NCBI GenBank assembly: GCA_946479925.1 | Contig: CAMLHK010000002.1 | Location: forward strand, 1 to 64,000 | Origin: an uncultured Lactobacillus sp. | Lineage (GTDB): Bacteria > Bacillota > Bacilli > Lactobacillales > Lactobacillaceae | Direction: 5' to 3' | Length of the DNA stretch: 64,000 bases | Shown here: positions 9,201-17,253 of the stretch, in pieces | Numbering within the stretch: position 1 is the stretch's first letter | Layout: each line of letters begins with the position of its first letter | Position numbers and translations under genes: made by a program | The notes under the pieces: generated by a model | Database searches by the model: none | What the model saw: only the letters and a program-made list of their open reading frames with translations | Told to the model about the DNA's origin: nothing

Positions 9201-10946
9201 AATGATCATCGCTTAAAAGAGCAAATGAAGCAGCCAATTACTGTAATTATTTCAAATCCCCCATATTCTGTAGGACAGAAGAGCGTAAATGATAATAATC
9301 AAAATGTTAGATATTCGAATTTAGAAAAAAACATTCAAAATACCTATGTTAAAAATAGTAAATCTGGATTAAGCAAGGGTGCTTATGATAGTTATATCAA
9401 AGCATTTAGGTGGGCAAGCGATCGAATTAATGATAAGGGAGTTATTGGTTTTATAACGAACGGAAGTTTTCTTGACAGCAGTAGTACTGATGGCTTTCGA
9501 GCTTCTTTATATAAAGAGTTTAACTTTCTTTATATTTTTAATTTAAGAGGTAATGCTAGAACCTCTGGTGAAAAACGTCGTCAAGAAAAAGATAATATTT
9601 TTGGGCAAGGTACTAGAACTCCTATTGCTATTAGTATTCTAATAAAAGATGGATCTGATAATCATCAAATTTTTTATCATGATATTGGAGACTATTTAAG
9701 CCGAAAAGAAAAGCTTAATATAATTAGAAAGTTTGGTACTATTTTAAATCAAGACATTGATTGGGATAAAATTATTCCAGACGATAATTATGATTGGATT
9801 AATCAGAGAGATCCCAATTATCAAAAATATCCTTTAATTTCTGGTGAACAGGATTCACCATTTTTAACTAATGCAGTTGGAATTAATACTGCTAAGGATA
9901 TCTGGATTAGTGGTTTTTCAAAAGAAAAAGTTTTATCTCATACGCAAAACTTAATTAATAATTACAATTTGGAAGTTGAAAAATCAGGTGGTAAAGGTAA
10001 AAAGTCAACTATGAGAGACAGTACAAAGATTAAGTGGACTGTAAATTTAGATAAAAAGTTTAAAAAAGGTGAAAAGTTAATTTATCATGCAGACATGTTA
10101 ACATTGGAAATGTATCGTCCGTTTACAAAAAAATGGTTAATGTATGATCCAGATTTAATTGAGCGACCTGGCAAATATTTAACAAAATGGGGGAGTAATA
10201 ATATCAATATAAATACAACTGGTAAAACATCTAGTAAAAGTTTTTCTGTTCTTTGTTCGAAATTGATAGTTGACTATCAATTTCTAATGAATAGTCATGG
10301 TTTTATGCGTTATGATAATTCAAATAAAAGTAACGAATTGATACCTAATCATGACAATATTAATAAAGTCTTCGCTGATAAACTTGGTCTTTCACTTGAT
10401 GATTCTTTTGCTTATGTTTATGGTTTGTTAAATTCGAAGGAATACCGAGAAAAGTATGATAATGATTTAAAGAAAGATTTAGCACGAATTCCTATAGTTA
10501 AGAATAAGGAAAAATACGTTGAAATTGGTAAGCAACTAATGGATCTTCATCTTAACTATGAAAAAGTACAAGTTTATGATCAAGTAAAAATTATTTATAA
10601 CGGTAAACATGATTATCAAGTAGAGAAAATGAAGTTTGCCAAAAGACTAAATAATGAAGGTGAAATTTTTAATGATAAATCAGCAATTATTTTTAACGAT
10701 AACATAACAATTTCGAATATTCCAGATAAAGCATATGAGTATATGGTTAATGGGCGTTCAGCAATTGAATGGATTATGGATCAATATCAAATTAAAACTG
10801 ATAAGAAGTCTGGTATTACTGATGATCCTAACGACTTTAGCGATGATCCAAAATACATTTTTAATTTGCTTTTGCGTATCATCAATGTGTCGGTACAAAC
10901 AGTTGATTTGACTAATGAATTACCGCGTTTTGAAGTTGATGAATAG
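6240..10946 (+). CDS. Type ISP single-polypeptide restriction-modification enzyme (LlaGI-like)
   Basis: A 1,568-residue enzyme holding nuclease, ATP-driven translocase, adenine methyltransferase and target recognition in one chain. The order matches the Type ISP class (LlaGI, LlaBIII). Mrr-like nuclease: GVDIV (Asp66) and VQAKFYKG (Gln80, Lys82). Superfamily 2 motor: RQYQKEA near 168, Walker A MAPGTGKTF at 192-200, DEAH at 331-334, YQTATPR near 364, QAVGRIMRK near 577. Gamma-class N6-adenine methyltransferase: motif I DPFVGTGTF near 897 and motif IV SNPPY near 1005. The last 400 or so residues should be the target recognition domain. I choose TTG at 6240 because GGAGG lies 8 bases upstream; TTG at 6188 region (6186) has none. 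The frame is uninterrupted, and the DNA is visibly more A+T-rich than its neighbours, suggesting transfer. Recognition sequence cannot be read. Confidence 0.93.
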   Translation: MATFDELIKQINDNLYQQRDRGTAFEKMVVSYLKSEPVYKHKFESVWLLSEVPDKFHIPKKDLGVDIVAKDYEGKLTAVQAKFYKGKVGKETINSFLAETGKDYYSAGILVSTSNELNKNAEAAMQFMTKPITIIGLNQLKNADINWQKFSFAKENNDLSNKIVKKPRQYQKEAVEKAITYFKNHSRGKLIMAPGTGKTFTSLKITEALMQDQHKTKFNVLYLVPSIQLLSQTLFSWNDDVSENIHITSLSVVSDRKANQRKNNNEDDFGAKDIGFEPTTNVEELMAHYKQLQQLDLGRDMTVVFSTYQSIDVIKNAQEKGYPEFDLIIADEAHRTTGATKLGDDTAFTEVHSNNNVKGKLRLYQTATPRIYDQNSKKKAEQNSIVVSSMDDEKVYGKEIYRLGFGDAVTQGYLSDYKVMVLATNENYIDKNMVKMLARDYKIDPNDIGKIIGVWNAMVKRDGLTGEIQGKPMKRAIAFTDKIKNSKFIANEFETVVNEYLAPNATNSYRIDVHHVDGGLNALQKEDEINWLADEKIEENHARVLSNVRFLTEGIDVPNLDGIIFFSPKKSQIDIVQAVGRIMRKYEGKEYGYIILPIVVSDIDNPNLALNNNKEYKAVWQVLNALRSTDERFEAEVNKLDLNKKKTGRINFIGVDSSPDNDVKENENYVHGHEQLSLTLAQEWKQMGDVFYGKVVQHVGDRRYLEDWSEDVADIAKKYIFQINDLIANDSGAKAAFDKFLTSLKYNINDSIDQDQAIQMLAQHLITEPVFDALFGDYSFVQNNVVSRSINDVISAFKIFGFAKETEKLKPFYDSIKSRASGIDNAAGKQKLIVTLYETFFKKGFQKTTEAMGIVFTPIEVVDFIIHSVDDALKKYFNKSLADKNVHILDPFVGTGTFITRTLQHLKEQMDQGKISYNDILRKYMHELHANEIVLLSYYIAAINIEAVFDEVNGPDYGYVPFDGIVLTDTFESTEREGVLDDDMFNDNDHRLKEQMKQPITVIISNPPYSVGQKSVNDNNQNVRYSNLEKNIQNTYVKNSKSGLSKGAYDSYIKAFRWASDRINDKGVIGFITNGSFLDSSSTDGFRASLYKEFNFLYIFNLRGNARTSGEKRRQEKDNIFGQGTRTPIAISILIKDGSDNHQIFYHDIGDYLSRKEKLNIIRKFGTILNQDIDWDKIIPDDNYDWINQRDPNYQKYPLISGEQDSPFLTNAVGINTAKDIWISGFSKEKVLSHTQNLINNYNLEVEKSGGKGKKSTMRDSTKIKWTVNLDKKFKKGEKLIYHADMLTLEMYRPFTKKWLMYDPDLIERPGKYLTKWGSNNININTTGKTSSKSFSVLCSKLIVDYQFLMNSHGFMRYDNSNKSNELIPNHDNINKVFADKLGLSLDDSFAYVYGLLNSKEYREKYDNDLKKDLARIPIVKNKEKYVEIGKQLMDLHLNYEKVQVYDQVKIIYNGKHDYQVEKMKFAKRLNNEGEIFNDKSAIIFNDNITISNIPDKAYEYMVNGRSAIEWIMDQYQIKTDKKSGITDDPNDFSDDPKYIFNLLLRIINVSVQTVDLTNELPRFEVDE

Positions 10947-10949
10947 AAA

Positions 10950-10982
10950 AAGAGTAGTGTAATCTTTTACACTACTTTTTAT
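10950..10982 (+). terminator. Terminator after the restriction-modification gene
   Basis: Stem AGTAGTGTAA / TTACACTACT with loop TCTT, with A-rich and T-rich flanks, begins three bases after the stop codon. Confidence 0.85.
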
Positions 10983-11208
10983 TTGCATATTCATTGAGTA
11001 ATGAATTTATAATTTAGATTGACATAAAGACAAAAAATTTTACTTATTAAATTAAGACGGTTATTTTTCAGAATATTCATCAATTTTTTTAGATAAAATG
11101 TTTTTACAAATAAAAGTTTTATACTGAAAAATACATTTTAAGCACAATGCTAATATCTTAAAATAGAATTGTTTTATATATCAGTTTTTGAAAAAAGGAG
11201 TAGAAAAT

Positions 11209-11918
11209 ATGACGAAAAACACATTATTTCAACACGGAACTATGCAAATGTTGGTTGAAGGCCTATTGGAAGGCACTTTACCGCTGTCAGATTTGTTAAA
11301 ACATGGCAATATTGGCATAGGAACCGGTGATGGCGTTGATGGTGAATTAGTGATTTTAGACGGTGTCGGTTACAAAATAGATGTTAGTGGTCCGGCTGTG
11401 AAACTGCCAGATGACTTTAAAGTGACTTATGCAGACGTTAGTTTTGGAGATTATCACAAATTCAAAAGCTACCAAGATGCTGAATTGACAGAAATGTTAA
11501 TAGATGCTTTAACCAAAAATAACGCCCGAAATCAATTTTTCGCAATATTGACTAAAGGTGTTTTTCGAAAAATTCGTACAAGGTCTTCTAAAAAATCTCA
11601 TAAGCCTTATCCGTCTCTGGGGAAAATAGCTGAAAATCAAGTAGAGTTTGAAGCTGAAAATATTTCAGGCACAATGATTACTTATTACACACCACCTGTT
11701 TTTCAAGGTGTTGGGGTATCAGGATTTCACAATCATTTTTGGCTGATGACTTAAGCTTTGGCGGTCACATTTTGGCAGCAACGATGAAAGATGTAGTAGT
11801 CAGCGTTCAGCTAATAGAAAACTTTGAATTGCATTTGCCAGTTGATAATCAAGAATTTTTAAATGCCAACTTAAGTGACACCAGCAAGTTGAACAATGTT
11901 ATTTCGAAGTCAGAATAA
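11209..11918 (+). pseudogene. aldB: Alpha-acetolactate decarboxylase, frameshifted
   Basis: Converts alpha-acetolactate to acetoin; it diverts pyruvate carbon and drains acetolactate from branched-chain amino acid synthesis. Family features: an N-terminal TLFQHGTMQMLVEGLLEGT, GIGTGDGVDGELVILDG, and a C-terminal GFHNHF. The frame breaks in a run of five T (11736-11740) and stops at 11752-11754. Restoring one T gives HFLADDLSFGGHILAATMKD and continues to FELHLPVDNQ and a TAA at 11916-11918, a normal family C-terminus. The break falls in the His cluster (F-H-x-H) that helps bind the active-site zinc, so the short product should be inactive. The start is ATG 11209 with AAAAAAGGAG 8 bases upstream. 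Confidence 0.85.
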
Positions 11919-11945
11919 ATTTATTAGTAAGATGAAAATAGAGAG

Positions 11946-11971
11946 TGTTCAACTATAATTGAGCATTTTTT
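11946..11971 (+). terminator. Terminator after the aldB remnant
   Basis: Stem TGTTCAA / TTGAGCA (one G-T pair) followed by six T. Confidence 0.65.
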
Positions 11972-12108
11972 AATGACTCAAATTTTTAAAAAATAGAGTG
12001 GCTAATAATTTTGGCAATACACTTCGGAAAGTAAGAATTTGCCAAAGAAATAAAAAAAGAAACTTTTAATTGCCGTCATTACTGTAAACCACAGAATTAA
12101 ACATTTTT

Positions 12109-12140
12109 AAACTAATTTCTTCCTAGGAATTAGTTTTTTA
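12109..12140 (+). terminator. Second hairpin-terminator in the gap
   Basis: Stem AAACTAATT / AATTAGTTT with a 10-base loop and a T tract. No gene reads into it now. Confidence 0.55.
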
Positions 12141-12252
12141 TTTACACCCAGCGATTATATTTTGCCCGTTAATTTGACGCCCTTGCTCATTCATTTTATT
12201 ATTAGATAAATTTAATAAAATTGATTTAGCATAAAATGAAAGACGCAAGCAC

Positions 12253-12960
12253 ATGACATTAAAGGGACTGATTGGCTCTAATAAACAACGAGCAATTTTT
12301 ATTATTTTACTTTATTTTATTTTCGCTGTTATGGGCTCACTTGACCAATATTTTTTTTAATTCGCAGTTAACAGACTAAGCGTTGGCAATTTGCCCGTTT
12401 ATATTCGCTGGCAATTAATTGACTTAATCGGCATCAAAAACTTTTTAAAGCAAAAGTTTGGCACTTTATCAGGTGGTCAAAAAAGAAGGGTAGATATAGC
12501 CCGTGCGTTGATAAGTAAACCGAATTTACTGTTTCTAGACGAACCAACTACAGGGCTTGATATTCAAACGAGAAATGCTATTTGGGAATTATTAACCAAA
12601 CTGCAACAACAACAAGAACTCACTATTTTTTTGACAACGCATTATTTAGAAGAAGCTGAAAATGCTGATCAAATGTATATTCTTGAAAATGGTCAAATCT
12701 TAGCCAGTGGTTCTGCCGCAACGATCAAGAACGAATTTGCTCCTAATAAATTAATACTTACTGTTGATAACATTCAGGCTTTGAACACTAATCAAAAAGT
12801 TATTCGGCTTAATCGTAAGCAAGTTGAAATTGATGCTTTATCGGCGCAAAAAACCGTTGAATTATTAAAAAACAATCAAGCAAATATCACTGACTTCACT
12901 TATTCTAAGGGAACGATCAATGATGCGTTTTTGCAGATTACTGGGAAGGAGATACAATAA
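12253..12960 (+). pseudogene. Chimeric ABC transporter remnant: exporter N-terminus fused to an ABC-2 ATPase C-terminus
   Basis: One frame carries two unrelated halves and a stop. From ATG 12253, 35 codons read MTLKGLIGSNKQRAIF... with a hydrophobic helix and SLDQYFF, which looks like the first transmembrane helix of an ABC exporter of the fused membrane-ATPase type. A TAA at about 12358-12360 interrupts it; the same frame goes on FAVNRLSVGNLPVYIRWQL, the expected exporter continuation, so CAA to TAA is a likely mutation. The frame then switches without a shift to IDLIGIKNFLKQKFGTLSGGQ, the middle of an ABC-2 type ATPase, followed by Walker B LLFLDEP and the H-loop TTHYLEE, to a normal C-terminus. 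The Walker A half is absent. A deletion probably joined two neighbouring ABC genes. The 3' part (about 12391 on) could be translated but could not bind ATP normally. Confidence 0.75.
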
Positions 12961-13806
12961 ATGATTGCTCTATTTCGCAGAAATTTAAAAATCTATTTTT
13001 CTAACATTATTGGTGTATTCATGTCATGCTTGGGTGCACTGATTTCCTTCTTTATCTATATTGGGTTTTTGCAAAATAATTTAAAAAGCAATTGGCAGCA
13101 ATTACCTCATGTGACTAAGATGTTGGATTTATGGATGATAGCAGGTATTGTTGCAGTTTCTGGTATTACTACAGCTTTTCAAGCGTTGGGTCAACAAGTA
13201 AGTGATCGCGAAACTCGAGTTGAGGCCGATTTTGAACTGACAGGAATATCACGCTTTGCAGAAAATTTTGCATATATTTTATCCGGTATAGTAGTCAGCT
13301 TTTTTATGCAAATCATCACTTTTGTTGTGATGGCAATGTACTTTTCATTAGTTGATCATATTACGATTCCTCAATCAGCCTATTTACCAGGACTTTTGTA
13401 TATCTTGGTAGGTGCGATTGCAGCAACTTTATTAGATGAAATAATCGTGCTTTTCATGCATTCCAGCACTACTTTTAGCAGACTTTCCGCTGTTTTAGGA
13501 GCTGCTGCTGGCTTTGCTGTAGTGACATATTTGCCATACGGTATATTGGTCTCCCAAGCACAAAGTTTGGTAAAATTAATACCAAGTAGTTATGAAGCAG
13601 CTGCTTTAAGAGACTTTTTACTTAAACAGACATTGGCAGATCTTCCAACTCATGTAAAAAGTCATCTTGTTTATTATTTGGGAATACAATTTAAAATGGA
13701 TAGTTATCGACTAAATAATATGCTCGTTTTGCTATTAATGATTGCAATACTAATTTTGGTAATTGGGTTGCTTTCTTTTATCACTGATAGAAGGCGCAAT
13801 AAGTAA
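12961..13806 (+). CDS. ABC-2 type transporter permease
   Basis: A 281-residue membrane protein of the ABC-2 permease type: a short cytoplasmic start (MIALFRRNLKIYF), a first helix at about 18-38, a long loop with SDRETRVEADFELTGISR (a coupling region), and further helices to about residue 275. It starts one base after the stop of the ATPase remnant, so the two were an operon. Since the remnant lacks Walker A, the permease has no obvious working partner here. Substrate unknown; transporters of this kind beside LytTR/DUF3021 genes are often drug, peptide or lipid exporters. Confidence 0.8.
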   Translation: MIALFRRNLKIYFSNIIGVFMSCLGALISFFIYIGFLQNNLKSNWQQLPHVTKMLDLWMIAGIVAVSGITTAFQALGQQVSDRETRVEADFELTGISRFAENFAYILSGIVVSFFMQIITFVVMAMYFSLVDHITIPQSAYLPGLLYILVGAIAATLLDEIIVLFMHSSTTFSRLSAVLGAAAGFAVVTYLPYGILVSQAQSLVKLIPSSYEAAALRDFLLKQTLADLPTHVKSHLVYYLGIQFKMDSYRLNNMLVLLLMIAILILVIGLLSFITDRRRNK

Positions 13807-13807
13807 A

Positions 13808-14260
13808 GTGAAAATTGAATTTAAAACAGATTCGACTTTAGACGAACAAGAAATTGAAGTTGAAATTAAAGCAGCTCAAAAAAGTGAAGCAGTTAATAAT
13901 TTAATTAGCTATTTGCATAAATTTGGCAAAAAAAGATATGATCTTTTACCAATTAAAGTGGAAGACTGTATAGTAACAATTAAGCGTACAGAAATTATTA
14001 AAGTAGAAGTTCAAGCAACAGATATTACGTTTTATACTACTGAAAACATAATAAAAACAACTGGTCGATTATATCAGGTACTAGAAAAACTGGGTGATGG
14101 GTTTATTCAGGTTTCAAAACACGGCATTATTAATATCAATTTTCTGGAATCGATAGAAGTAGGCTTTTCAGGAAATATGATTGCACTTTTAAAAAACAAT
14201 CTAAAAGTTGACGTTTCTAGACTGTATTTGCCTGCATTAAAAAGAGAGTTAGGTCTTTAA
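13808..14260 (+). CDS. LytTR-domain DNA-binding regulator
   Basis: A 150-residue protein. The first part (about residues 1-50) precedes a LytTR DNA-binding domain, recognisable by the pattern ITFYTTENIIKTTGRLYQVLE and GFIQVSKHGIININ with FLESIEV, to the end. I take GTG 13808, just after the permease stop; a start further up would lie inside the permease in another frame. It is followed after one base by a DUF3021 membrane protein. LytTR plus DUF3021 pairs commonly act as a membrane-linked regulator of an adjacent ABC transporter, here the ABC-2 system. Confidence 0.8.
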   Translation: MKIEFKTDSTLDEQEIEVEIKAAQKSEAVNNLISYLHKFGKKRYDLLPIKVEDCIVTIKRTEIIKVEVQATDITFYTTENIIKTTGRLYQVLEKLGDGFIQVSKHGIININFLESIEVGFSGNMIALLKNNLKVDVSRLYLPALKRELGL

Positions 14261-14261
14261 A

Positions 14262-14654
14262 ATGAGAAAATTAAGTAATTTCATTAACTATTTCTTTACT
14301 GGTATGGGCTTTGGTGCAGTTGCTTATTTGATAATACTTACCTTTGCTTTTCCAGGTGTTCCTACTAGTCCCTTAGGTGTTATTTCTGTTTTCATTATTT
14401 CTGGGTTAATAGGTATTTTATCTATGATTTTTGCAATGGATATACCGCTTGCTACTGCCTTTGGCGTTCATTTATTAGGAACACTGTTACTGGTTTTAAT
14501 AATGATCTGGATAAATAAGTGGCCGATTAATTTTTGGTTGATTGGTGTCTTTGTATTAGTTTATATTGTCGTTTGGCTAATCGTTATTTTGTCACAGACG
14601 CAGACTGTAAAAGAAATTAATTCCAGTATTAAAAAAAGAAATTCAAAAAAATAA
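14262..14654 (+). CDS. DUF3021 membrane protein
   Basis: A 130-residue protein with four predicted helices (about 8-28, 37-57, 65-85, 92-112) and a basic tail SSIKKRNSKK. Its order (FTGMGFGAVAYLI, then LATAFGVHLLGTLL) matches DUF3021 proteins. The start overlaps the LytTR gene region by spacing of one base, so they are cotranscribed. In the known arrangement it is thought to modulate its LytTR partner at the membrane; that role is inferred from pairing. Confidence 0.75.
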   Translation: MRKLSNFINYFFTGMGFGAVAYLIILTFAFPGVPTSPLGVISVFIISGLIGILSMIFAMDIPLATAFGVHLLGTLLLVLIMIWINKWPINFWLIGVFVLVYIVVWLIVILSQTQTVKEINSSIKKRNSKK

Positions 14655-14672
14655 AATTTACTTTTGACATAT

Positions 14673-14712
14673 AAAAGCCAGAATCTTTTAGTGAAGAATT
14701 CTGGCTTTTTAA
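14673..14712. terminator. Bidirectional terminator between the DUF3021 gene and the flavoprotein gene
   Basis: Stem AAAAGCCAGAATCTT / AAGAATTCTGGCTTTT (one unpaired position) with a short loop, between convergent genes. Confidence 0.85.
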
Positions 14713-14739
14713 ATTTACATATTTTGTTTTTTAAATAGA

Positions 14740-16194
14740 TTATCCTTTGAGTTGATCATAAATAATATTTGCAACATGTTTGCCGGAGTAAAAGACAAAG
14801 CCTGCTTCAGTACCTGGCATGTTAGGACCATAAGTATCACCAATTAGCATCCCAGCAGCGTCATTGCCTGCAGCGTACAATCCATTAATTGGTTTACCAG
14901 CTTTATCAAGTACTTCATGTTCAGTGTTAGTCTTCAAGCCGCCCATTGTACAGAAGGCACCGACACCTAACTCAATTGCATAGAAAGGACCATTTTCTAC
15001 TGGAATTAAGAAATCAGCCTTTTTACCAAAATCGGTATCTTTACCAGAATGTGCTAATTCGTTATAGTGCTCAATTGTCTTTTCAAGATCCTCTAGTCCT
15101 ACCTTTTCTGCTAATTCATGAATTGAGTCAGCTTTAGTTAAATAAGGAGCCTTTTCATCAAATGCCTTTTGCATTTCTTCTTTAAGATGAGGCAATTTAG
15201 TGTCGTGGTAGTCCCAAGTTCCCATTTGTTTGTACAATTGATCGTCTGTTAAATGATCAATTGTGCTCTGATCAACAATTGTAAAAACTTTACCCTGGGT
15301 GCATAGTGCATTGCCAGCTAAAGCAAAGTTATCAACAACTTCTTCATTAACAAAACGATCACCATTTTCATTAACCCATAGAAGTGATTGCTGATCGGCT
15401 GCACCGTTAAGTTCGGAATAACGGTAAACGTAGCCAGGCTTAGTGTGATCTTTTAAATAACCACCGAATAGCATTGCTGTCCCCATAGCGTATTTTTGAG
15501 CGCCAGCGTCCCAAGCGAGTTTAAGACCATCACCAGTATTTTTTTCTGAGTTAACAGGGATAATTTGTTCTGCATCATAATGGGTATCGTTCTTAATCAT
15601 GTCTTCGTTGTTTAAGTAGCCACCGGTAGCCAAAACAACAGCTTTAGTTGCAACAGTCTTTTTCTCGTGATTGCTTAAATCTTCTAGTTCAACGCCACTT
15701 ACATTGCCATTATTATCTAAATTAACTTTAGTAACTGTGGTTGAGGTAATAACATCAGTCCCTTGTTCCTTAGCCTTTGGCTCTAAAACATCATGAATGA
15801 CTGATTTGCCTAGTCCTTTGAATAAGTGCCATGTGCGGTATCCGCTACCTAAAGGAGCAACATCTAAGTACTCAACACCAAGGTCTTTTAACCACTTAAT
15901 AATATCTGCTGAAGCATCAATATATTCTTTCCAAACTTGAGTATCAGCACGATAATGAGAATATTCAAGTTCTTCGTTTAAAACATCTTCTTTAGTTAAA
16001 GCAACATTGTGTTCTTTTTGTAAGTAAGAATCAACTGCAAAAGCACCCTCAATGTATTCACCACTACCACCAGTATTACGGCCTTTTTCTACGACCAAAG
16101 TTGAAAGGCCGCGATGACTAGCTTGGTAGGCAGCAGTAAAACCTGCAGCACCACCACCAACGATAACGACATCATATTGTTCATTAGTTTTCAT
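14740..16194 (-). CDS. FAD-dependent oxidoreductase, fumarate reductase/succinate dehydrogenase flavoprotein family
   Basis: A 484-residue soluble flavoprotein. An FAD-binding Rossmann motif VVIVGGGAAGFTAAYQAS is at residues 9-26, followed by VVEKGRNTGGSGEY; ATGGYLNN near 210 and the C-terminal GLYAAGNDAAGMLIGDTYG close the FAD site. LLWVNENGDRFVNEE is typical of the fumarate-reductase-like catalytic region. There is no heme or FMN-attachment domain, unlike full flavocytochromes. I choose ATG 16194 with AAGGAG 7 bases upstream; an earlier in-frame ATG adds a Cys-rich stretch foreign to the family. The divergent LysR gene probably controls it. The natural electron acceptor (fumarate or a related enoate) is not readable. 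Confidence 0.85.
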   Translation of the reverse strand: MKTNEQYDVVIVGGGAAGFTAAYQASHRGLSTLVVEKGRNTGGSGEYIEGAFAVDSYLQKEHNVALTKEDVLNEELEYSHYRADTQVWKEYIDASADIIKWLKDLGVEYLDVAPLGSGYRTWHLFKGLGKSVIHDVLEPKAKEQGTDVITSTTVTKVNLDNNGNVSGVELEDLSNHEKKTVATKAVVLATGGYLNNEDMIKNDTHYDAEQIIPVNSEKNTGDGLKLAWDAGAQKYAMGTAMLFGGYLKDHTKPGYVYRYSELNGAADQQSLLWVNENGDRFVNEEVVDNFALAGNALCTQGKVFTIVDQSTIDHLTDDQLYKQMGTWDYHDTKLPHLKEEMQKAFDEKAPYLTKADSIHELAEKVGLEDLEKTIEHYNELAHSGKDTDFGKKADFLIPVENGPFYAIELGVGAFCTMGGLKTNTEHEVLDKAGKPINGLYAAGNDAAGMLIGDTYGPNMPGTEAGFVFYSGKHVANIIYDQLKG

Positions 16195-16300
16195 TATTAA
16201 ATCTCCTTTTTCTTTACACAAAGAGTATAACCGCTTACAGAAGTAATGTGGTATAGTGAATTTAGTCACGAGTAGGACATAAAAGTACGGGTATAATAAA

Positions 16301-17221
16301 ATGGATAATGAACAATTAAAGGTATTTTTAGCGGTAGTTCAACAAGGAAGCTTTGGTAGGGTAGCTGAGCAAAAGTTTGTGACACAACGAGCAGTCTCGC
16401 GCCAAATTTCACGTCTTGAAACTGAAATTGGAGTAAAATTGTTTAAGCGATCGAATAATCATATTACTTTAACTCCTGCTGGAAAGTACTTTGCAGAGCG
16501 TGCTCAGGAGTACTTGAATAATTTTGATTCCACCGTATCAGAATTGAAAAATATTGCTAAGTCAGTTGAAGAAACCCTTTATATTGGCTATTTTTCCATT
16601 TTTGATGCTTTTATTATGGAAAAGGAAATTATTAACTACCAAAAATCAAAATCACAACCACCAATCAGTTTTTTTACGACAGAAGAAAGCGTTGAGCACA
16701 GTTTAGCTGACCTTGCTCTGAATAAATTAGATTGTGCGTACATTAATCACTACGGTAGTTACGATATTCCACAGGCCGATTTGTATGAATATGTGCCTGT
16801 TTATTCAAACGAAATGGTTTTGGGAATTAGTAAGCAGAACAAGCTGAGTGAAAAAGAGTATCTTGATGAAGACGACTTAGTGGGACAAACCTTGTGCTAT
16901 TACAGCATTGAAAATTCCGACTTCATGCGTAAGACCTTTGCAGCAACGGTTGATGAAAAAATACGAAATTATCAAATTGAGCGTGTGTCTTCAATTGAGC
17001 AGTTGATGACGAGTACGGCGCTAAACCAAAGTATTGCATATATTCCTCGCGGTTTAATCGATCAGATTATGCAGCCTGATCCTGAAATCGTATATCGCCA
17101 CTTCCGATCAAAGCAAAAGAATCAGAAATACTCAATGCAGTTAATTTATTTAAAGACCAATAAATCGAAGGCACTCAAAAGTTTCGTTCAGTCAATCAAG
17201 AACTTTAATCTGCAAAAATAA
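16301..17221 (+). CDS. LysR-family transcriptional regulator
   Basis: A 306-residue LysR protein: winged HTH at residues 1-60 (FLAVVQQGSFGRVAEQKF, VTQRAVSRQISRLE) followed by a periplasmic-binding-like effector domain. Divergent from the flavoprotein gene across 106 bases, the classic arrangement for autoregulation and control of the partner. The start is odd: a TATAAT at 16292-16297 sits only three bases before the ATG and no ribosome site is visible (see findings). Effector unknown. Confidence 0.88.
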   Translation: MDNEQLKVFLAVVQQGSFGRVAEQKFVTQRAVSRQISRLETEIGVKLFKRSNNHITLTPAGKYFAERAQEYLNNFDSTVSELKNIAKSVEETLYIGYFSIFDAFIMEKEIINYQKSKSQPPISFFTTEESVEHSLADLALNKLDCAYINHYGSYDIPQADLYEYVPVYSNEMVLGISKQNKLSEKEYLDEDDLVGQTLCYYSIENSDFMRKTFAATVDEKIRNYQIERVSSIEQLMTSTALNQSIAYIPRGLIDQIMQPDPEIVYRHFRSKQKNQKYSMQLIYLKTNKSKALKSFVQSIKNFNLQK

Positions 17222-17253
17222 AAGGCTTTGTCATATAAGACAAAACCTTTTTA
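17221..17253. terminator. Terminator between the LysR gene and the APC permease
   Basis: Stem AAAGGCTTTGTC / GACAAAACCTTT (one mismatch), loop ATATAA, then a T tract; convergent genes. Confidence 0.75.

Larger units (their letters stand above)
11919..12252. other. 334-base gap with two terminators and no supported gene
   Basis: Between the acetolactate decarboxylase remnant and the ABC remnant I see two terminator hairpins (listed separately) and an imperfect inverted repeat TTGGCAA/TTGCCAA around 12012-12045. An 18-codon minus-strand frame near 12140-12197 has no ribosome site. The two terminators imply that a gene once lay between them, but no coding remnant is recognisable. Confidence 0.5.

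Noticed and set aside
12391..12960. A complete short ABC ATPase gene
   Set aside because: It lacks Walker A and the first half; upstream sequence in the same frame shows a fusion with another ABC gene.
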